Shown here: positions 58,377-64,000 of the stretch, piece by piece
Numbering within the stretch: position 1 is the first letter of the stretch
How the letters are laid out: each line of letters begins with the position of its first letter
Notes under the pieces: generated by a model
Databases searched by the model: none
Told to the model about the DNA's origin: nothing
The model's input: the letters and a program-made list of their open reading frames with translations, nothing else
From: an uncultured Alphaproteobacteria bacterium
Lineage (GTDB): Bacteria; Pseudomonadota; Alphaproteobacteria; HIMB59; GCA-002718135
Assembly (NCBI GenBank): GCA_902596365.1
Contig: CACJTT010000003.1
Coordinates: 1-64,000 of the forward strand
Direction: 5' to 3'
DNA: 64,000 nucleotides
Translations under genes and position numbers: made by a program

Positions 58377-59714
58377 TTATTCGTTTGCTCCAGATACTTC
58401 TCTTGTATTAGCATTATAAGACTCAGTAAATGGTATGGATACTATCTCTGCATCAACTGGTTTACCTGGTGTATCTGAATATTGATCAGGAAGATGAACT
58501 TTATATTTTGTTCCAACCTTACCAATTGGGAAACCATTTTTACTTAAAGAGCCATCAAAAGGAACATAACCCATAGCAATATTTCTTCCTTGTTCTGGAT
58601 GAAACCAAGGTGACGTAATAAAACCACATGGATCATTGCCATCCTCAGAAATTAACCAAAAATCAGGAGCGTACTCTTCAATTGGTTTTCCACCTAGCGA
58701 TAAACCTACAAGTTGAAGTTGATAAGGTTTATTACCTGCTCTCAAGTCATCTCTCATCTTTTCGAGAACTTCTTTACCAACATAATCTGCAGTTTTATTC
58801 CACTCACCTTTACCTGATAAAGATACCTGATAGCCCAAATTACATTGGAACGGATTATGTTGATTGTCCATATCTTGACCCCAAGACAAAATACCTGCTT
58901 GGATTCTTCTGTGATGGGCAGGTGCAATAACCATTAAGTTATGTTTTTTTCCCGCCTCAAGAACAGCATTCCACATATCATCTGCATAAAGAGTAGAATC
59001 TCTTAGATATATTTCATAACCTGCCTCCCCAGAGAAACCAGATTGTGAAATTATGCAATCTCTACCGCCAACTTTTGCAGCCGCAAGTCCATAGAATGGC
59101 ATGTTATCAAGAGCAACTTGATCACCAATTAAGTCCTTCATTAAAGCAAGAGATTTAGGTCCTTGAATCTGAACAGGAGAAACGTCAATTTCGTCAATTG
59201 TAACATCAAATCTATTGTCATGATTTACTCCCTGAAGGTATAACCCAATATCACTGTCTGATAAACTAAACCAAAATTCATCTTTAGAAATTCTTAATAG
59301 AATTGGATCGTTAAGAACTCCACCATATTGATTACAAAGAATTACGTATCTAGCTCTCATTGGTGAAATTTTAGTTGCATCTCTTGTAATTACATAATCA
59401 GTAAAGGCTTCTGCATCAGGTCCTTTAACTTGAATTTGTCTTTCAACAGCAACATTCCACATAGTAACGTGATTTTTTATTGCTTCATATTCAACCATTG
59501 CACCACCATCTTCAGGCTTAACATATCCTCTTGGATGATAGATACGGTTATAAACAGTAGCTCTCCAACATCCTGCTTCCATAGAAAGATGCCAATATGG
59601 AGACTTTCTAACACGTGTTGAAATTAACATTTGAACAGGTGTTGAGCCACTCTGTCTTAGATTATATGGGACCTTTCTATCTGATTGATCCACTGTTGTA
59701 ACATGTTTAATCAT
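58377..59714 (-). CDS. DmdA/GcvT-family THF-dependent demethylase-like protein
   Basis: A 445-residue single-domain GcvT-fold protein. Compared with memory of DMSP demethylase DmdA it shares VYNRIYHPRGY near residue 54, NVAVERQIQVKGPDAEAF near residue 87, WFSLSDSDIGLYLQGV, DVSPVQIQGPKS and GYEIYLRD. It is about 70 residues longer than the Pelagibacter enzyme, with an extended N-terminus and a longer C-terminal part. It may therefore be a DmdA homologue acting on DMSP or another methylated compound. A strong AAGGAG ribosome-binding site precedes it, suggesting high expression. Family secure, substrate open. Confidence 0.8.
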   Translation of the reverse strand: MIKHVTTVDQSDRKVPYNLRQSGSTPVQMLISTRVRKSPYWHLSMEAGCWRATVYNRIYHPRGYVKPEDGGAMVEYEAIKNHVTMWNVAVERQIQVKGPDAEAFTDYVITRDATKISPMRARYVILCNQYGGVLNDPILLRISKDEFWFSLSDSDIGLYLQGVNHDNRFDVTIDEIDVSPVQIQGPKSLALMKDLIGDQVALDNMPFYGLAAAKVGGRDCIISQSGFSGEAGYEIYLRDSTLYADDMWNAVLEAGKKHNLMVIAPAHHRRIQAGILSWGQDMDNQHNPFQCNLGYQVSLSGKGEWNKTADYVGKEVLEKMRDDLRAGNKPYQLQLVGLSLGGKPIEEYAPDFWLISEDGNDPCGFITSPWFHPEQGRNIAMGYVPFDGSLSKNGFPIGKVGTKYKVHLPDQYSDTPGKPVDAEIVSIPFTESYNANTREVSGANE

Positions 59715-59726
59715 GCTTAACTCCTT
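59712..59726 (-). promoter_or_regulatory. Strong ribosome-binding site of the DmdA-like gene
   Basis: On the minus strand AAGGAG (59726-59721) lies six bases before the ATG at 59714. The 161-base divergent region up to 59875 also holds a T-rich run and TATGAT-like hexamers, but I see no recognisable riboswitch or operator in it. Confidence 0.7.
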
Positions 59727-59875
59727 AAATAAATAATAATTCCATTGCGGTATCTAAACTTCTTTTCCTGTGCAATCATAAAATCATCATAAATAAAAAA
59801 AACTGGGGAGCTTGATCTTAAAATAAACTAAATTCAGCCTATCTTTTGCCATTTTGGATAGATAAGAAGATCCTT

Positions 59876-60769
59876 ATGAAATTATCTAAACTATTTTTAA
59901 TATTATCTATGCTTTTTCTTATGGCCTGCTCTGCTGCTTATGAACAGGTTAAAGAAATTGATATCAAAAAACCTAAAACTTTCAATCAATACCTCTTGTA
60001 TAATTATAAAGAGAATGCATCTTTTGAAGCTGAAAAAATGCATGATTGGAATTCTGCAAAACTCTATTCAGAAAAAGCACTTAGAGCTCTTGATGGTGAA
60101 AAAATATATCCAGAAAAAATCACTTATTGGAAATTGTCTTCTGAAAAGGCTAAGGATATTAAATCAGGTTATAATAATTTATTATCAATTTATGATGAAG
60201 CTTTTATCAAAGATCCTAAAAATCTTGCCAAAGCTATAAGTTCCCTTGATTGCTGGGCAGAACAAGAAGAGGAAAAGTGGCAAACATGGGATATTGAAAA
60301 ATGCAAAAATGACTTTCACACTTCAATGCATGATATTTATAAACTTTTGACTGATTTAAATAAAAAAGAAGAAGTAAAAGAAAATAATAAAGAAAAGAGT
60401 ATACCTCAAGTTGTAGTTGTTACAGAAAATGAAAAAAAAGAAGTGATGCAAATTATTTATTTTGACTTTGATAATTCAAAACTTAGTCAAATTAGCAAAA
60501 ATACATTAATTAATTTTATAAATAAAAATAAAAAAGAATTGAATAAGTACATCATTTTTGGTCATACAGATACTAAAGGTACTATCAAATATAATATGAA
60601 ACTTTCGATTAAACGTGCAGAGGCAGTAAAAGAGATTTTATTAAGTCAAGGAATCACTGCAAAAAATGTCTCTGTGTTGGGCAAAGGCGAGAATGATTTA
60701 GCAGTTGATACTCCCGATAATACAAAACATCCAGCAAATAGAAGGGCTGAAGTTAAAATACTAAATTAA
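59876..60769 (+). CDS. OmpA-family lipoprotein
   Basis: The 297-residue protein has a lipoprotein signal with MACS lipobox (Cys18), an N-terminal part of about 160 residues rich in helices and tryptophan (SSLDCWAEQEEEKWQTWDIEKC), a charged linker, and a C-terminal OmpA domain with IYFDFDNSKLSQISKNTL, GHTDTKGTIKYNMKLSIKRAEAV and HPANRRAEVKIL. It probably ties the outer membrane to peptidoglycan, distinct from Pal. The ATG at 59876 is preferred over a TTG at 59846, as it begins the signal peptide. Confidence 0.88.
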   Translation: MKLSKLFLILSMLFLMACSAAYEQVKEIDIKKPKTFNQYLLYNYKENASFEAEKMHDWNSAKLYSEKALRALDGEKIYPEKITYWKLSSEKAKDIKSGYNNLLSIYDEAFIKDPKNLAKAISSLDCWAEQEEEKWQTWDIEKCKNDFHTSMHDIYKLLTDLNKKEEVKENNKEKSIPQVVVVTENEKKEVMQIIYFDFDNSKLSQISKNTLINFINKNKKELNKYIIFGHTDTKGTIKYNMKLSIKRAEAVKEILLSQGITAKNVSVLGKGENDLAVDTPDNTKHPANRRAEVKILN

Positions 60770-60820
60770 CTTGGATTTGATTTATTTTGGTATAATGGGA
60801 AGGCATAAATTAGAAAATTT

Positions 60821-61213
60821 ATGTATTCCAAAAAAACAAAGAAAATTAATATTACTGTAAACCCTTATTTTTTAGATGATCAGTCAGAACCTGATGATCA
60901 GCATTTTGTTTGGGCTTATCAAGTCACCATAGATAATCAAAGTGATGAAAAAGTTAAGCTTAAAAATAGATATTGGAAAATCATTGATTCTAATGGATCG
61001 GAGCAAGAAGTCAGAGGAGAGGGTGTAGTAGGAGAACAACCAGTTCTAAACCCTGGAGAAAAGTTTGAATATACAAGTGGAACTCCATTATCAACACCAT
61101 CTGGTTTTATGGGAGGGCATTATGAAATGGAAACAAATGAAGGTAAAAGATTTGATGCTATTATTCCTCAATTTTCTCTTGATAGTCCTTTTGTTAAAAA
61201 TAATTTAAATTAA
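60821..61213 (+). CDS. apaG: ApaG domain protein
   Basis: A 130-residue protein of the ApaG (DUF525) family with ITVNPYFLDDQSEPDDQHFVWAYQVTIDN at the start (residues about 11-39) and the glycine-rich GEGVVGEQPVLNPGEKFEYTSG and MGGHYEM segments of the fibronectin-like fold. The old name suggests Co2+/Mg2+ efflux, but the molecular role is unclear; it may bind nucleotides or phosphorylated proteins. It precedes trkH by 14 bases. Confidence 0.94.
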   Translation: MYSKKTKKINITVNPYFLDDQSEPDDQHFVWAYQVTIDNQSDEKVKLKNRYWKIIDSNGSEQEVRGEGVVGEQPVLNPGEKFEYTSGTPLSTPSGFMGGHYEMETNEGKRFDAIIPQFSLDSPFVKNNLN

Positions 61214-61227
61214 TATACTATTGATAT

Positions 61228-62676
61228 ATGCGAGATTTTCGCCCTATACTTAACATACTAGGATTGCTTTTATGCATTGAATCTATTGCTTTATTAATTC
61301 CAATGTTTTTTGACTTAATCAATAATAATCAGGATTGGAAACAATTTTTTTTCATTAGTTGTATTACATTTTTAATAGGCTTCGTTCTTTATGTTGGTTT
61401 TAAAAAAGAAAAAATCAAGATTGATCTTCGTCAAGCTTTTTTATTAACTATTTTATCTTGGGTTTTAATAGCTTTGTTTGGTTCACTACCTTTTATATAT
61501 TCAAATTCATCATTAAGCTTTACAGACGCTTTTTTTGAATCAGTTAGTGGAATAACAACTACCGGATCAACTGTTATATCTGAACTAGATAATTTATCAG
61601 AGGGAATCCTTATCTGGAGATCATTGTTACAGTGGTTTGGAGGGATTGGAATAATTGTGCTAGCTATTGCAATATTACCAACCCTACAAATTGGTGGAAT
61701 GCAATTATTACATATGGAACATGACGATCCTTATGAAAAGACTCTTCCTAAAATTAACAAATTTATTTATGAGATAGCAAGTTTGTATGTAGGGTTTACT
61801 ATCTTGTGTTTTTTCTCATATTATTTTTTTGGAATGAACGCATTTGATGCATTAATTCATTGCATGACAACTATTTCTACTGGGGGTTTTTCAAATAAAA
61901 ACCTATCTTTTGGATATTTTAATTCTTTTTCTTTAGAAAATATTTCAGCCGTATTTATGATTTTAGGAAGTTTACCATTTGTTATATTTATTAAATTTAT
62001 TCATGGTCAAAGAAGGTCTATTTTCAAAGACGACCAAATAAAACTTTTTCTTTTTTTATTAATTTCAATAATCTTGATTACAGCGATATGGTTAAAAAAC
62101 TATTTAAATATTGATTTAATTCAAGCTCTTAGATTAGCTGCATTTAACATTACATCAATTTTGACAGGCACGGGTTATACTTCTTCAAATTACAATAATT
62201 GGGGAGGTTTTGGTTTAATTATTATTCTAATGATTATGTTTATAGGTGGTTGCGCAGGATCAACTACAGGAGGGATAAAAATTTTTAGATTTCAAATTTT
62301 ATTTAGAGGTTTTAGGTTACAAATTAAAAAATTAACACAACCACACGCCGTTTTTTTAATGAAATTTAATAAAAAAACAGTCACAGAAAATACATATACT
62401 TCTATTATTAGTTTTTTCTTTATTTATGTTTTGTTATTTATATTATCTGCTGTTATCTTAAGCTTTCTAGAAATAGATTTTTTAACCGCTTTGTCTGCAT
62501 CTGCATCCGCAATTTCGAATGTAGGACCAGGAATTGGTGATATAATAGGTCCTAATGGTAACTACTCTGCAATACATGATATAGCAAAATGGGTTCTAGC
62601 AATTACTATGTTAGTTGGTAGATTAGAAATTTTTACCATACTGGTGTTATTTTCTAAAAATTTTTGGAGAAAATGA
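61228..62676 (+). CDS. trkH: Trk-type potassium uptake protein TrkH
   Basis: TrkH is the membrane channel subunit of the Trk K+ uptake system and works with the NAD-binding TrkA. The 482-residue protein has four pore-like repeats with filter segments such as SGITTTGSTVIS near residue 107, MTTISTGGFSN near residue 212, ILTGTGYTSSNYNNWG near residue 311 and SAISNVGPGIG near residue 428. GGCAGSTTGGIKIFR near residue 340 is another family phrase. The gene abuts the convergent lipoprotein gene with no intervening base. Confidence 0.94.
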   Translation: MRDFRPILNILGLLLCIESIALLIPMFFDLINNNQDWKQFFFISCITFLIGFVLYVGFKKEKIKIDLRQAFLLTILSWVLIALFGSLPFIYSNSSLSFTDAFFESVSGITTTGSTVISELDNLSEGILIWRSLLQWFGGIGIIVLAIAILPTLQIGGMQLLHMEHDDPYEKTLPKINKFIYEIASLYVGFTILCFFSYYFFGMNAFDALIHCMTTISTGGFSNKNLSFGYFNSFSLENISAVFMILGSLPFVIFIKFIHGQRRSIFKDDQIKLFLFLLISIILITAIWLKNYLNIDLIQALRLAAFNITSILTGTGYTSSNYNNWGGFGLIIILMIMFIGGCAGSTTGGIKIFRFQILFRGFRLQIKKLTQPHAVFLMKFNKKTVTENTYTSIISFFFIYVLLFILSAVILSFLEIDFLTALSASASAISNVGPGIGDIIGPNGNYSAIHDIAKWVLAITMLVGRLEIFTILVLFSKNFWRK

Positions 62677-63243
62677 TTATAAAATAAAATTACCCATATA
62701 TTTTATAAGAAGTAATTTTGATTCATTTGATATATCATTCAAGCCTTGATAAACTAAATCATCTATAATTTTTTCTTTCTCTTGAATAGATATTAATAAT
62801 CCTGAAGTAGTTGATCTTGAATTTTCTACTAATGTAGATGCAATCAAATTTCTTGAGTCATCGTATAAATTAAACTCAATTAAATAAAATAATTCGTATT
62901 TATAATTAGTTTTCTCATCAAATTTTTTTGCTTCACTATTTTCTATCTCATTTTGAGTTAATGAAGCATCTAAGATTGTAACAGTAAAGATATTTTCATT
63001 ACCTATTGCTTTAAAATTATCGTTTACCCAATTAATGATTCTTTGGGAAGCATCAACTTGCAAAGTATGCCCTATATATGGATTAGATATTTTTTTTTCA
63101 AAAATTTCATTAATTTCAACTGAGGCAGAAAGTATCTCAAATTTTGAAAATTGATTATTATCAAATACTACTCTTTCTATCTTTTCAATAGGTTGACATG
63201 AAAAAATAAATAAAGAGATAAATAAAATAATTATTTTTTTCAT
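62677..63243 (-). CDS. Small lipoprotein, unknown function
   Basis: A 188-residue protein with a lipoprotein signal ending FSCQP (Cys16) and a mixed alpha/beta domain. Segments such as SNPYIGHTLQVDASQRIINWVND and YLIEFNLYDDSRNLIASTLVENSRST (cited in part) suggest a periplasmic, LptE- or LPP20-like fold, but I cannot name a family. It overlaps the argF stop by four bases and would be translated with it. Function is unknown. Confidence 0.7.
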   Translation of the reverse strand: MKKIIILFISLFIFSCQPIEKIERVVFDNNQFSKFEILSASVEINEIFEKKISNPYIGHTLQVDASQRIINWVNDNFKAIGNENIFTVTILDASLTQNEIENSEAKKFDEKTNYKYELFYLIEFNLYDDSRNLIASTLVENSRSTTSGLLISIQEKEKIIDDLVYQGLNDISNESKLLLIKYMGNFIL

Positions 63244-64000
63244 AATAAATCTAAAATAATAGCTTGTTGTACAAACATTCTATTTTTAGCTTGCTCCCAT
63301 ACCACTGATTTATTACTGTCAAGTAGCTCTGAAGATACTTCTTCATCTCGATGCGCTGGAAGACAATGCATAAATATTGCCTCTTTACTTGCACTTTTCA
63401 TTATATCACTATTGACTTGATAATTTTTAAAATATTTTTTTTTAACTGATTTTTCTCCCATTGAAACCCATGCATCAGTCATTACACAAGTCGCATACTT
63501 AATGCCTTCATTAATAGAGTTCGTAGCCATTAAATTAGTATAATTTTTTTTTAATATTTTTGTCTTATTTTTATTTAAAATTTCTTTTGGAATAACTACA
63601 TTTAGTTGAAATTTATATAAACTTTGTAATTCTATTAAAGATCTTAAAACATTATTATAATCTCCTACCCAGCAAATCCTTTGACTTTTTATATTTCCTA
63701 GCTTTTCATTTATTGTAAGAAAATCAGATAAAATTTGACAGGGGTGACTAAAATCTGAAAGACCATTTATTATTGGTAAAGCATTCAAGGCACTTAAATT
63801 TCTAATAATATTATGATCATCATTTCTAATCATAAGTATATCAATATATTGTGCCAATGTTTTAGCTATATCTTGATAATTTTCTCTTTTTCCAAATCCA
63901 ATTGATGCAGCATTAAGCTCGATAGAATGCCCGCCTAGTTTTTTAAAACCAACATTAAAACTTACTCTTGTTCTAGTTGACTCTTTTTGAAAAATCATTC
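63240..64000 (-). CDS. argF: Ornithine carbamoyltransferase ArgF (partial, 5' end outside window)
   Basis: ArgF makes citrulline from ornithine and carbamoyl phosphate in arginine synthesis. About 253 codons are visible. The fragment opens in the carbamoyl-phosphate site KESTRTRVSFNVG and continues with FSHPCQILSDFLTI, WVGDYNNVLRSLIE and the catalytic FMHCLPAHRDEEV near the end. The methionine at 63998 is internal; about 50 N-terminal residues lie beyond the right edge. The DYNNV and HCLPAHR motifs mark an ornithine rather than aspartate transcarbamylase. Confidence 0.94.
   Translation of the reverse strand, partial: MIFQKESTRTRVSFNVGFKKLGGHSIELNAASIGFGKRENYQDIAKTLAQYIDILMIRNDDHNIIRNLSALNALPIINGLSDFSHPCQILSDFLTINEKLGNIKSQRICWVGDYNNVLRSLIELQSLYKFQLNVVIPKEILNKNKTKILKKNYTNLMATNSINEGIKYATCVMTDAWVSMGEKSVKKKYFKNYQVNSDIMKSASKEAIFMHCLPAHRDEEVSSELLDSNKSVVWEQAKNRMFVQQAIILDLL

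Noticed and set aside
59715-59875. Possible structured leader ahead of the DmdA-like gene
   Set aside because: No stable GC-containing stems or known riboswitch core; only a ribosome-binding site and T-rich stretches are visible.

Overview
The window is a compact, AT-rich stretch (about 30% G+C by eye) of an alphaproteobacterial chromosome. Several neighbourhoods are diagnostic for the class: xseB-dxs-tlyA, rluD-rpoH, the tol-pal block followed by cpoB-tilS-ftsH-glmM, zapA with a DUF4164 partner next to tkt-gap, the DUF1192/TrcR pair, and TIGR02186 beside a TauE transporter. Very short gaps, overlapping start and stop codons, the absence of mobile elements, and genes for oxidising methylated one-carbon compounds suggest a streamlined marine lineage such as SAR11-like or HIMB59/AEGEAN-169-like bacteria. 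That placement is an inference; no rRNA gene is present to confirm it.

Layout. 1-3.6 kb: molybdenum-cofactor genes (moeA, mobB, a TupB-like permease, fdhD, mobA), which imply a molybdenum/tungsten enzyme such as formate dehydrogenase. 3.6-7.2 kb: a TauE/SafE transporter, TIGR02186, a universal stress protein, pyrE and a small nucleotidyltransferase. 7.2-14.8 kb: pdxH, fabI, aroC, tlyA, dxs, xseB, rluD and rpoH. 14.8-27.8 kb: a long minus-strand run from yebC through a small PD-(D/E)XK nuclease, tolQRAB-pal-cpoB, tilS, ftsH, glmM and hisZ to purA. 27.8-35.8 kb: ymdB, fau, zapA, DUF4164, then tkt, gap, an unknown gene, efp, suhB, rpmE, DUF1192 and trcR. 35.8-41 kb: a lipid/photolyase cluster (DUF2878, CFA-type methyltransferase, DUF1365, FAD oxidoreductase, photolyase), then an unusual bL33. 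41-59.7 kb: trhO and a one-carbon island. 59.9-64 kb: an OmpA-type lipoprotein, apaG, trkH, a small lipoprotein and the 3' part of argF.

The most coherent biology is the one-carbon island. Heterotetrameric sarcosine oxidase (soxBDAG), a dimethylglycine/sarcosine-dehydrogenase-like flavoprotein beside its electron acceptors (etfBA and ETF-QO), a DmdA/GcvT-family demethylase-like protein, a MetF-like reductase and formate-tetrahydrofolate ligase lie within 18 kb. Together they could strip methyl groups from osmolytes onto tetrahydrofolate and oxidise them to formate with ATP gain. The FdhD and Mo-cofactor genes at the left edge fit a final formate-to-CO2 step.

The two most unusual signals are the PD-(D/E)XK nuclease occupying the slot where ruvCAB-ybgC normally sits, and an orphan plus-strand terminator preceded by a CTCCCA motif that may end a small RNA. 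No gap without a gene exceeds about 210 bases. I see no tRNA, rRNA, CRISPR array, prophage or insertion sequence.
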